Positions 1-5,400 of a stretch of DNA of 5,753 nucleotides are shown here, piece by piece (positions within the stretch are counted from its first letter, which is position 1; each line of letters starts with the position of its first letter). Position numbers and translations under genes: made by a program. Location of the stretch: NCBI GenBank assembly GCA_022837185.1, contig JALHJD010000196.1:1-5753 (forward strand). Direction: 5' to 3'. The DNA comes from Desulfobacteraceae bacterium. Lineage in GTDB: Bacteria > Desulfobacterota > Desulfobulbia > Desulfobulbales > Desulfobulbaceae. Under the pieces are notes generated by a model. It was not told where the DNA came from. It saw nothing but the letters and a program-made list of their open reading frames with translations, and ran no database searches.

Positions 1-1201
1 TCTCCGCCCCCAGCACCGCGCCGCTCTCCCGATCGGCATACAGATGCAGCAGGCCGTGGTTGCTGTTGCTCATGCGGGCCCTGGACTGGGCGCCGAAATC
101 GAACGCGCCGGTCACCGTCTTTTCCCGGTCCAGTTCGGCGAAACCCTTGCCGACCCTGACGATGTTGGGATCGCTGAAAGCAACAGCCAGCGGCACCCGC
201 CTCCTGAAGCAGTGAACGGCGTCGTGGGTGGCATTGTAGCCGGCAATATGCCCTTCGTCGATGGCCTCGTGCAGCAGGGGTAGATGGTTGTTGGCGTCGC
301 CGGCGATGAACACCGGCAGGTCGGCGATCTGCATGCTCTCCGGATTAAACGGCGGCAGGCCGTGTTCATCCAGTTCAATACCCAGGTTCTCCAGGCCGAG
401 ATCCGCTATGTTGGGGCGCCGTCCCATGGTCAGCAGCACCTTGTCGACCAGGGACTCGGTCCCGGCGACGACGATTTTCAGTTGGGCGCCGGCCTCGCCC
501 AGTTCGGCCCGGGTGCCGAGATGCAGGTCGATTTCGCGGGAAACGGCCGCCACCGCGGCCTCGTTCACTTCCGGGTCGGTGAGGCCGCCGATGAACTGTT
601 TTTCATCCACACCGGTCACCCGGATGTCGATGCGGCTGAGGGCCTGGGCCAGCTCCAGTCCGGACGGCCCGAGACCGATGACCGCCATGGCATCGGGCAG
701 ATCGGTCTGATAAAAGAGATCTTCGGTGGTCAGGATGCGGTCCCCGAACGCTTTCCAGGCTCCGGGGACGATCGGGCTGGACCCGGTGGCGATGATGACC
801 CGGCCGGCGGTGATGGTTTCGCCGCCGACCTCGATGGTATTCCGGTCCCTGAAGCGCGCCCGGCCGCTGATGCTTTTATCGCCCAGCCGGTCGGTGGCCC
901 GTTCCATGCCCTTGACGAATCCGTCGCGCATGCGCATGACCCGTTCAAGAACAGCCCACCGGTTGACCCGCAGCCCCTCAACGCCCTCCATGCCGAGATC
1001 GGCCATCAGCCCGCGGCTGTAACACCCGTTTGCCGCCTCGATCAGGACCTTGGTCGGCATGCAGGCGACCCGGGCGCAACTGGTTCCGTAGGGACCGGCA
1101 TTTATCAGAATGAAACTGGCGGTCGCTTTCCGCACCTGGCTCAGGGCGGACAGGCCCGCACTGCCGGCGCCGATAATTGCCACATCAACGTTCCTGGCCA
1201 T
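1..1201 (-). CDS. Dihydrolipoyl dehydrogenase-like pyridine nucleotide-disulfide oxidoreductase (3' end cut by window edge)
   Basis: An open frame runs leftward from ATG 1201 to the window edge, giving 400 residues without a stop. It is a cytoplasmic FAD flavoprotein of the class I disulfide reductase family. Visible motifs are the FAD dinucleotide fold GAGSAG (11-16), the redox pair in TSCARVACMPTK (C42 and C47, a C-x4-C), ATGS (138-141), a second nucleotide fold GLGPSG (176-181) ending in an acidic residue that suggests NADH, and IAGDANN (299-305) as the second FAD motif. The dimerisation domain starts near 340. The catalytic His-Glu pair would lie in the missing 60 or so residues. The CARVxCMP form resembles dihydrolipoyl dehydrogenase-like proteins that are not encoded with 2-oxoacid dehydrogenase genes, so the substrate is uncertain. 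Asn34 sits where the ribose-binding Glu of FAD enzymes usually lies. The start is supported by GGAGGA at 1208-1213, 6 nt upstream. The gene follows the DUF1178 gene by 34 bp. Confidence 0.9.
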   Translation of the reverse strand, partial: MARNVDVAIIGAGSAGLSALSQVRKATASFILINAGPYGTSCARVACMPTKVLIEAANGCYSRGLMADLGMEGVEGLRVNRWAVLERVMRMRDGFVKGMERATDRLGDKSISGRARFRDRNTIEVGGETITAGRVIIATGSSPIVPGAWKAFGDRILTTEDLFYQTDLPDAMAVIGLGPSGLELAQALSRIDIRVTGVDEKQFIGGLTDPEVNEAAVAAVSREIDLHLGTRAELGEAGAQLKIVVAGTESLVDKVLLTMGRRPNIADLGLENLGIELDEHGLPPFNPESMQIADLPVFIAGDANNHLPLLHEAIDEGHIAGYNATHDAVHCFRRRVPLAVAFSDPNIVRVGKGFAELDREKTVTGAFDFGAQSRARMSNSNHGLLHLYADRESGAVLGAE

Positions 1202-1207
1202 GCCGTC

Positions 1208-1213
1208 TCCTCC
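1208..1213 (-). promoter_or_regulatory. Ribosome binding site of the oxidoreductase gene
   Basis: The minus strand reads GGAGGA six bases before ATG 1201. This near-ideal Shine-Dalgarno sequence lies in the short gap after the DUF1178 stop. It fixes the oxidoreductase start and supports separate translation initiation within a shared transcript. Confidence 0.75.
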
Positions 1214-1235
1214 GGGGCAGCGCCCCGATCAATGC

Positions 1236-1685
1236 TCAGTTCGGTTTCGGTTCGGAAGGGTCCTTGCCGATCAGCGGGATGTGCAGCAGTTCTATTCCCT
1301 CTTTCCGCAACATTATTTCCTGGTCGGCGGTGGCTGTCCCACGGATGTTGCGCGGCTCGGAAACGCCGTACCGCATCTTCAGGGATTCTTCCGCCAGCCT
1401 GGGGCCGACATCGTTGAAGTTCTTTTCCACGAAATGGCGGACCGTGCGGAGAAACCGCACCATCGTCGCCGGGGTAATCTCCTGTTCACCTTCCGCCGGC
1501 TTGCTGGCTCTCCCGCCGCACCCGGAATAAACAGCCACCGGCGACAGAATTTTCCGAACCTTCTCCCCCCCGCAGCGCGGACAGGCTATCAGGCCCAGAT
1601 CATTCTGCCGGTCGAAATCGACACGGCCTGCGAACCATCCTTCAAACTGGCAGCCGCATTTGCATTGCAAGTCAAAAACGATCAT
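1236..1685 (-). CDS. DUF1178 family small zinc-ribbon protein
   Basis: This 149-residue protein has the length and layout I know for the DUF1178 family, whose function is unknown. It opens with MIVFDLQC, then the FEGWF signature (residues 14-18). A second Cys pair, CPRC (35-38), is followed by G39-G40. The N-terminal cluster C8-x-C10-x-C12 with C35/C38 should form a zinc ribbon. The second half contains the other family hallmarks: FLRTVRHFVEKNFNDVG, a RYG segment and NIRGTAT, then EEGIELLHIP-like residues near the end. ATG 1685 is preferred because GGAG (1695-1698) lies 9 nt upstream. A TTG at 1700 is in frame but overlaps that ribosome site. The protein is probably cytoplasmic, with no signal peptide or membrane segment. 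It is the first gene of a likely operon with the downstream oxidoreductase. Confidence 0.88.
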   Translation of the reverse strand: MIVFDLQCKCGCQFEGWFAGRVDFDRQNDLGLIACPRCGGEKVRKILSPVAVYSGCGGRASKPAEGEQEITPATMVRFLRTVRHFVEKNFNDVGPRLAEESLKMRYGVSEPRNIRGTATADQEIMLRKEGIELLHIPLIGKDPSEPKPN

Positions 1686-1724
1686 ACTCCACGTCTCCAA
1701 CCATCCTGAAGCCTGCTTTTCTCT

Positions 1725-1765
1725 ATTATGCCATAAATAACCTTGTATTTAAAGGCGCTTGTCAA
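1725..1765 (-). promoter_or_regulatory. Possible sigma-70 promoter for the DUF1178/oxidoreductase operon
   Basis: The minus strand carries a perfect TTGACA at 1765-1760. Downstream there are several AT-rich -10 candidates: GTTATT or TTATTT at 1741-1735 with 18-19 bp spacing, and CATAAT at 1730-1725, which is too far from TTGACA but could pair with TTTAAA at 1753-1748 (17 bp). No single pairing is ideal, so the location is credible but the exact start site is not settled. Either choice puts transcription 25-50 bp before the DUF1178 start. Confidence 0.4.
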
Positions 1766-1803
1766 CATACCGCCTCCTCCCTCCCCTTTCGACGGACCGG
1801 CGC

Positions 1804-1821
1804 GGTACAAAAAATTGTACC
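1804..1821. promoter_or_regulatory. Perfect 7-4-7 dyad, candidate operator or upstream activator site
   Basis: GGTACAA, then AAAA, then TTGTACC form an inverted repeat with 7-bp perfect arms and 18 bp overall, a size typical of a dimeric regulator site. Its centre lies about 224 bp before the predicted sigma-54 start, within the usual range for enhancer sites of NtrC-family proteins. It is also 39 bp upstream of the TTGACA of the leftward operon, so it could serve either gene. No T tract follows on either strand, which argues against a terminator. I do not recognise the motif as that of a named regulator. Confidence 0.5.
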
Positions 1822-1862
1822 CTGTATGATGTTTCCTCCGCTCCTCCTAACTCCCCAATATC

Positions 1863-1894
1863 CGGACATGAATGGAATACTCTATCATTGTCCG
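1863..1894. repeat. 6-bp inverted repeat, weak candidate second activator site
   Basis: CGGACA (1863-1868) and TGTCCG (1889-1894) are perfect inverted copies separated by 20 bp. The centre is about 158 bp before the predicted sigma-54 start. Arms this short with this gap can occur by chance, so this is recorded as a weak candidate only. Confidence 0.25.
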
Positions 1895-1980
1895 CTGCCT
1901 GCTGTTGTATGCTCTATCCTGCACAATTCCCTCCGCCGGGCGGACCCCACCCCTTCCCTTCGATTTATTTTTACCATTTA

Positions 1981-1993
1981 AATCAATATGTTA
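1981..1993 (+). promoter_or_regulatory. IHF binding site (full consensus match)
   Basis: AATCAATATGTTA matches the integration host factor consensus WATCAANNNNTTR at every defined position and lies in a strongly AT-rich block. It sits 17 bp upstream of the -24 element, about -56 to -44 from the predicted start. IHF commonly binds between enhancer and promoter to bend DNA so that the activator contacts sigma-54 polymerase. The ATG at 1988 of the long upstream-extended frame falls inside this site, another reason to reject it as a start. Confidence 0.6.
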
Positions 1994-2010
1994 ATAAATA
2001 CTTCCGTGAT

Positions 2011-2026
2011 TGGCACCTTCTTTGCT
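2011..2026 (+). promoter_or_regulatory. Sigma-54 (-24/-12) promoter of the cytochrome/MopE-like gene
   Basis: The sequence TGGCAC, five bases, then TTGCT matches the RpoN consensus fully in both conserved blocks. The invariant GG (2012-2013) and GC (2024-2025) are exactly 10 bp apart. Transcription should start near 2037, leaving a leader of about 179 nt before ATG 2216. Promoters of this class require an AAA+ enhancer-binding activator. One is encoded at the right end of this window. Confidence 0.75.
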
Positions 2027-2040
2027 TCAGGTTGCCCCGA

Positions 2041-2050
2041 GTCAGCTGAC
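2041..2050. repeat. 10-bp perfect palindrome at the start of the leader
   Basis: GTCAGCTGAC is its own reverse complement and covers about +5 to +14 of the predicted sigma-54 transcript. It could be a small operator or a chance palindrome. No other copy was seen in the window. Confidence 0.25.
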
Positions 2051-2196
2051 GACGAGATTCATGTTGAGCCGAATGATGGACAGCAGGTTTCCGTCGGCCG
2101 GCTCAAGCGCTGCCCTGCGGTTGCGGAAACCCGGGAAGCACCAGCGGGGCGGACCATCTGCAAAATTTTCCCCAATTCATTTTCCACCCAATCAGA

Positions 2197-2207
2197 GAGA
2201 GGAGGGA
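2197..2207 (+). promoter_or_regulatory. Ribosome binding site deciding the start of the cytochrome/MopE-like gene
   Basis: A purine-rich GAGAGGAGGGA lies about 8-10 nt before ATG 2216. It is the only strong Shine-Dalgarno sequence in this frame. The next codons encode a typical signal peptide, so it selects 2216 over the in-frame ATG at 1988. Confidence 0.8.
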
Positions 2208-2215
2208 GTCCAGCC

Positions 2216-3454
2216 ATGAAGATAAAAACAGTACCTTTCCTTCTTGCCGTTGCCGGGGCGTTGCTGATCACGGCCACAGAAGGATTCTCCTTCGGCAGCT
2301 TCGGCACAAACGTGAATACCGCCTGCAGCCCGGTTTCTCCTTATGACGGGGACTGTATGTTATGCCACGTCGGAGACTTCGGCGATCCCACTCCGGCCAA
2401 GGACGCCTATCTGGCAGGGGGCACGACATTGACTGATTTTTTCTGTCCAACCGGCCCGGCCTGCACCGACAATGACGGTGACGGGTATGCGGTGGATGGC
2501 GGTGAATGCGGACCCGTTGACTGCGATGACAATGACGGGGGAATCAACCCCGGCGCATTTGACGTGCCCAATAACGGCATAGATGAGAACTGCGACGGGG
2601 TTGACAGCGTCGATCCTTCCGACCTGGATAACGACGGTGACGGCTTTACCCCGGCGGAAGGCGACTGCGACGATACCGACAGCGAAATCAATCCCAATGC
2701 AATTGAATTCTGCACGGACGGTATTGATAACGACTGCAACGGGCTGATTGACGCCCAGGATCCCAACGGGGTTGATTGTCCGCAAACCTGCACCGACAAC
2801 GATGGCGACGGCTATGCCGTCGAGGGAGGCGAATGCGGCCCTGTTGATTGCAACGACGCCGATCCGGACATCAATCCCGGCATGACGGAGACCTGTGACG
2901 ATATCGATAATGATTGTGACGGCGAAATTGACGAGGGCTGCGACACGGCCTGCCCTGATGCCGATAACGACGGTTATCGGGACGCTGCCTGCGGCGGGAC
3001 CGACTGCAATGACAATGATCCGACGATCAATCCCGGTGCGGCCGAAATCTGCGGCAACTCCGTTGATGAAAACTGCAACGGCTTAAGCGACGATACCTGC
3101 CTGACCTGCCCGGACGGAACCCTGCTTGTCATCAAAAAAGCGAAATACATCGCCGAAGCCGACATGCTGCAGATCAAGGGGCGGGCAACGGTCGGAACCA
3201 CCGTCACCGTCATGGACGCCAGCACGGGTGAAGTCCTGGCCGAAGGAATCAAGGTCAAGGGCGGTAAATGGAAAGCCAAAATCAAAAACATCGGCGGCGC
3301 ACCCGGACATGTCACGGCCACAACCTCCAACGGCTGTGCAGTGGACCGGGAAGTTGAAGCCGCCGGGAAAAATCATCCCAAGGATGACGATGATGAATAT
3401 GAAGAGGATGAACACCATGACCGTCGGGCCAAGAAACAACACATGCCAGAATAA
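2216..3454 (+). CDS. Secreted single-haem c-type protein with four MopE-like metal-binding repeats and an Ig-like domain
   Basis: This 412-residue protein is predicted to be exported. Residues 1-25 form a signal peptide (MKIK, hydrophobic core, cleavage near residues 20-25). CMLCH at 47-51 is a single covalent haem-c motif, flanked by C37 and C77. Residues 83-295 hold four Asp/Cys-rich repeats of the MopE-type putative metal-binding family, each with a DxDGDG(Y/F)-like loop, a later DC(D/N)D, an INP(G/N) turn and (D/E)xC(D/N)G: about 83-130, 136-188, 192-242 and 246-295. The loops resemble EF-hand calcium loops, while the namesake MopE of Methylococcus binds copper. Residues 303-383 look like a single beta-sandwich (Ig-like) domain, and the tail (389-409) is acidic then His/basic. 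It may act in extracellular or periplasmic electron transfer or metal binding. That role is inferred. The gene stands alone between a sigma-54 promoter and a terminator. Confidence 0.85.
   Translation: MKIKTVPFLLAVAGALLITATEGFSFGSFGTNVNTACSPVSPYDGDCMLCHVGDFGDPTPAKDAYLAGGTTLTDFFCPTGPACTDNDGDGYAVDGGECGPVDCDDNDGGINPGAFDVPNNGIDENCDGVDSVDPSDLDNDGDGFTPAEGDCDDTDSEINPNAIEFCTDGIDNDCNGLIDAQDPNGVDCPQTCTDNDGDGYAVEGGECGPVDCNDADPDINPGMTETCDDIDNDCDGEIDEGCDTACPDADNDGYRDAACGGTDCNDNDPTINPGAAEICGNSVDENCNGLSDDTCLTCPDGTLLVIKKAKYIAEADMLQIKGRATVGTTVTVMDASTGEVLAEGIKVKGGKWKAKIKNIGGAPGHVTATTSNGCAVDREVEAAGKNHPKDDDDEYEEDEHHDRRAKKQHMPE
2462..2941 (+). repeat. Long-period duplication within the MopE-like repeats
   Basis: Repeat 1 (from C83) and repeat 3 (from C192) are 109 residues apart and agree at 20 of 21 residues across CTDNDGDGYAV, one variable residue, then GGECGPVDC. 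Both carry an insertion before the DC that repeats 2 and 4 lack in this form. Eleven of the 20 identical residues use a different synonymous codon. This suggests an old duplication of a two-repeat unit kept by selection on the protein, not recent gene conversion. Confidence 0.65.
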
Positions 3455-3458
3455 CTGA

Positions 3459-3467
3459 CCCCCCCCC
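3459..3467 (+). repeat. Run of nine C just after the stop codon
   Basis: A homopolymer of nine C bases begins five bases after the TAA of the cytochrome-like gene. It lies outside any coding region, so slippage here would not alter a protein. It is a place where assembly length errors are likely. Confidence 0.6.
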
Positions 3468-3486
3468 GTTTCATACCCCGCCCCAA

Positions 3487-3520
3487 CGAGGGAGGGCCGG
3501 ACGGCCCTCCCTCGCCTTTT
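3487..3520 (+). terminator. Intrinsic terminator of the cytochrome/MopE-like gene
   Basis: CGAGGGAGGGCC (3487-3498) and GGCCCTCCCTCG (3503-3514) form a perfect 12-bp GC-rich stem with a four-base loop, followed by CCTTTT. It sits 33 bp after the TAA. The short T tract is on the plus strand only, so it ends rightward transcription and separates this gene from the kinase. Confidence 0.8.
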
Positions 3521-3589
3521 CCTGGTGCTGCCGACCGGGATTTATGCTTCCTCATCATAAACAGCTTCCTTTTTGCCGCACCTTTCTTG

Positions 3590-3595
3590 TATAAT
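3590..3595 (+). promoter_or_regulatory. Possible -10 box of the kinase promoter
   Basis: A perfect TATAAT lies in an AT-rich block about 205 bp before the kinase start. The best-spaced -35 position (3566-3572) is poor, reading TTCCTT or TCCTTT. An activator or another sigma factor may therefore be needed, or the box may be fortuitous. Confidence 0.35.
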
Positions 3596-3618
3596 TTTTT
3601 AAATTGCGAGGGAAATAA

Positions 3619-3654
3619 ATGCCCTTTTCATTCCTCCCCATGACACTTTTCTGA
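3619..3654 (+). CDS. Possible 11-residue leader micro-ORF
   Basis: ATG 3619 opens MPFSFLPMTLF followed by TGA, with a fair Shine-Dalgarno GAGGG (3608-3612) six bases upstream, which is better than the one before the kinase itself. It would begin about 17 nt after a start site driven by the TATAAT box. The peptide is not rich in one regulated amino acid, so classic attenuation is not indicated. It could be a chance ORF. Confidence 0.2.
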   Translation: MPFSFLPMTLF

Positions 3655-3799
3655 AAACGGACCGTATGCCGATGCATGATCCTTTTCCATCGGGCCGGAA
3701 GCTCTTCGGCCTCCTGTCGTCTCCGGCGGACGGATTCTTTTCCCTAAATATCCCCGGTTCTCCCTGTTCCCCTTGCCGACCGCCCGCTGAACGAGCAAA

Positions 3800-5356
3800 A
3801 TGATCTTCCGCAATCTCCGCATAATTTTCCGCATAGGCCTGGTCATTGCCTTCTTCTGCTTTCTGATGGTTTCCCTCGGCGTTCTGCAGTATTTCAGCTT
3901 GAAGATGATCAACACCAGGCTGGAACAGTTGGTGTATCATACCTACGTCAAAACGGAACTGGCGCAGGACATGCGCTTTCTGGCCCGGCACAAGGCGGTC
4001 CTGATCCGCAATGTTCTTCTCGTTGAAGATAAGGAGGAAAAGGAATTTGAACTGCAGCGCATCCGCACGGAAGAACAGGAGTACAACGAAACCCTGACCC
4101 GGCTCACTGCCCTGCTGGAGGACGGCGACGAGAAAGCCCTCCTGGAAAAAATCGTAGCCGGGCAGAACGAAACCCAACTGCTCTGGGACCAGGTCATCGA
4201 GCTGGGCATGAACGGCCGGGCGGCCGAAGGGATGCGGCTTTTGGTCGACGAAGTCCGCAGCCGGCAATGGGGCTGGCTGGACAGCCTCAACGACATGGTG
4301 GAACTGCAGAGCGCCTATGCCAGGGAGAATTACCTGCAGGCCATGGCTTCGTCCTCCAGGACCGTGAAAATTCTCGTCCTGCTGAACCTCCTGGCCTTAG
4401 CCCTCGGGCTGTTCTTTGCCATCGCCGTCAGCCGCAGCATAACCAGACCGCTGTCGGATTTTACCGCCAAAGTAGAGAAAATCGCCCAGGGAGACCTGTC
4501 CGTCCAGGTCCTGTACGACAGAAAAGACGAAATCGGCCTCCTCGGCGAAAACATCAACCGCATGGTGGCGCTGCGCAAAAAATACGAGGAGGAGTTGGAG
4601 GCCTACCGGCTGCACCTTGAAGAACTGGTTGACCAGCGGACCGGGGAACTCGACCGGCAGCGGGAACGGTTCATTTCCCTGCTCATCCACGATCTCAAGG
4701 GCTCCATCACCCCTGTTCTCGGTTTTACCAGGCGGCTGAAGGAGGGCAAGGCCGGGACCCCCGTAAACACCCTCGCCTACCTGGAGACCATTGAAAAATC
4801 CGCGCTGCAGCTCCTCGAAACAATAGAGAAGACTTCAACGGACCTGCGGGACAAGTCGGCCCTCGATGAATTTCATCCCCAGCAGCTGGACCTGATCAAC
4901 CTGACCCGCACCATCGCCACCGGCTTCTTCCCCAAAATCGACGAGAAGCGGCTTACGATCTCCATCAATAATCTCCAGCGGGACGACTGGGACCAACTCA
5001 GCCCCCTCATGATCACGGGCGATCCCGCCCAGCTCAGGACCATGATCGAAAATCTGCTCGGCAATGCGATCAAATATGCCAGGCAGGTGATTCAGGTGGA
5101 AATGGAGCAGACGGAGGATGCGGCACTCCTCGCCGTCTCCGATGACGGTCCCGGCATTGCCGAGGAATATCAGAAGAAAATTTTTGAACAGTATTTCCAG
5201 GTTCCCGGCAGTCAGAAAGGCACGGGCATCGGCTTATTCAGTGTTCAGAAGGTGGTGGAGCAGCACCGGGGAACCATTGATGTTCATTCCCGGCCCGGCC
5301 AAGGGGCCTGTTTCATAGTCCGGCTCCCGGTCCGGGCGGCGACTTCCACGGCCTGA
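3800..5356 (+). CDS. Membrane sensor histidine kinase (4HB-type sensor, HAMP, HisKA, HATPase)
   Basis: This 518-residue protein is a complete two-component sensor kinase. The order is TM1 (about 8-32), an extracytoplasmic all-helical region resembling the four-helix-bundle MCP sensor (about 34-188), TM2 (about 189-211), HAMP (about 212-262, with P217 and DEIGLLGENINRM), a charged coiled coil (262-290), a dimerisation domain with phospho-acceptor H297 in LLIHDLKGSITP, and an ATPase domain with N box ENLLGNAIKYA (N422), G1 DDGPGI (448-453) and G2 GTGIGLF (474-480). No receiver domain is attached, so a separate partner is needed. The sigma-54 activator encoded convergently 35 bp away is the obvious candidate. 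The ATG at 3800 is the first start after an in-frame TGA at 3788, but its ribosome site is weak (only GAG 5 nt upstream). The ligand is unknown. Confidence 0.93.
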   Translation: MIFRNLRIIFRIGLVIAFFCFLMVSLGVLQYFSLKMINTRLEQLVYHTYVKTELAQDMRFLARHKAVLIRNVLLVEDKEEKEFELQRIRTEEQEYNETLTRLTALLEDGDEKALLEKIVAGQNETQLLWDQVIELGMNGRAAEGMRLLVDEVRSRQWGWLDSLNDMVELQSAYARENYLQAMASSSRTVKILVLLNLLALALGLFFAIAVSRSITRPLSDFTAKVEKIAQGDLSVQVLYDRKDEIGLLGENINRMVALRKKYEEELEAYRLHLEELVDQRTGELDRQRERFISLLIHDLKGSITPVLGFTRRLKEGKAGTPVNTLAYLETIEKSALQLLETIEKTSTDLRDKSALDEFHPQQLDLINLTRTIATGFFPKIDEKRLTISINNLQRDDWDQLSPLMITGDPAQLRTMIENLLGNAIKYARQVIQVEMEQTEDAALLAVSDDGPGIAEEYQKKIFEQYFQVPGSQKGTGIGLFSVQKVVEQHRGTIDVHSRPGQGACFIVRLPVRAATSTA

Positions 5357-5377
5357 CGGGACGGCGGAACGACCCGC

Positions 5378-5400
5378 GGCCGGTGGTGAGTTCACCGGCC
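5378..5400. terminator. Hairpin between the convergent kinase and regulator genes
   Basis: GGCCGGTG (5378-5385) and CACCGGCC (5393-5400) form a perfect 8-bp GC-rich stem with a 7-base loop. It covers the regulator's stop codon and most of the 35-bp gap after the kinase stop. Neither strand has a T tract beyond it, so it is at best a weak bidirectional terminator or an mRNA 3'-end stabiliser. Confidence 0.45.

Larger units (their letters stand above)
1705..2215. other. Divergent intergenic regulatory region
   Basis: This stretch of about 510 bp separates the leftward DUF1178 operon from the rightward cytochrome-like gene. I find no credible gene in it. The open frames at 1759-2049 and upstream of 2216 lack ribosome sites and family features. 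It holds the leftward sigma-70-like promoter, an 18-bp dyad (1804-1821), a 6-bp inverted repeat (1863-1894), an AT-rich block with an IHF-type site (1981-1993), a sigma-54 promoter (2011-2026) and a leader of about 180 nt. The order of dyad, IHF site and -24/-12 element is the classic arrangement of enhancer-dependent promoters. Confidence 0.7.
3521..3799 (+). other. Gene-free leader region before the histidine kinase
   Basis: No protein-coding gene of normal size is supported here. The region holds a TATAAT box (3590-3595), a possible micro-ORF (3619-3654), and two adjacent small inverted repeats: CCGATG/CATCGG (3669-3674 and 3688-3693) and GGCCG/CGGCC (3693-3697 and 3707-3711). The kinase start that follows lacks a good Shine-Dalgarno sequence. 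If the TATAAT box is used, the kinase mRNA has an untranslated leader of about 200 nt. I recognise no known riboswitch class. Confidence 0.5.

Noticed and set aside
284..1417. Long plus-strand open frame of 377 codons
   Set aside because: It is antisense to the oxidoreductase and extends into the DUF1178 gene. The minus-strand translations carry clear FAD, redox and zinc motifs, so this is a GC-driven shadow.
1880..1918. Direct repeat CTCTATC at 1880-1886 and 1912-1918, 32 bp apart
   Set aside because: Seven-base identity with no symmetry or flanking conservation is too short to support as a regulator site.
1759..2049. Plus-strand open frame of 96 codons
   Set aside because: No ribosome site, low-complexity Pro/Ser composition, no family features. 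It spans the promoter elements.
1988..2215. 76-residue N-terminal extension of the cytochrome/MopE-like frame from ATG 1988
   Set aside because: It begins inside the IHF site and upstream of the sigma-54 start, has no ribosome site, and would bury the signal peptide. A strong ribosome site and signal peptide support ATG 2216.
2037..2215. c-di-GMP (GEMM) riboswitch in the cytochrome leader
   Set aside because: The conserved blocks of that class, such as the GGGACGCAAAGC-like segment, are absent.
2360..2785. Minus-strand frames opposite the MopE-like repeats
   Set aside because: Their repetitive Val/Ile/Ala or Ser-rich composition is the antisense reflection of the Asp/Gly/Cys repeats.
2462..3103. 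Tandem repeats as a CRISPR or non-coding repeat array
   Set aside because: The periodicity is coding, with synonymous differences that keep the protein motif. There are no uniform repeats with unique spacers.
3599..4267. Minus-strand open frame of 222 codons over the kinase start
   Set aside because: No recognisable domain, and it lies opposite the well-supported TM1 and sensor region of the kinase.
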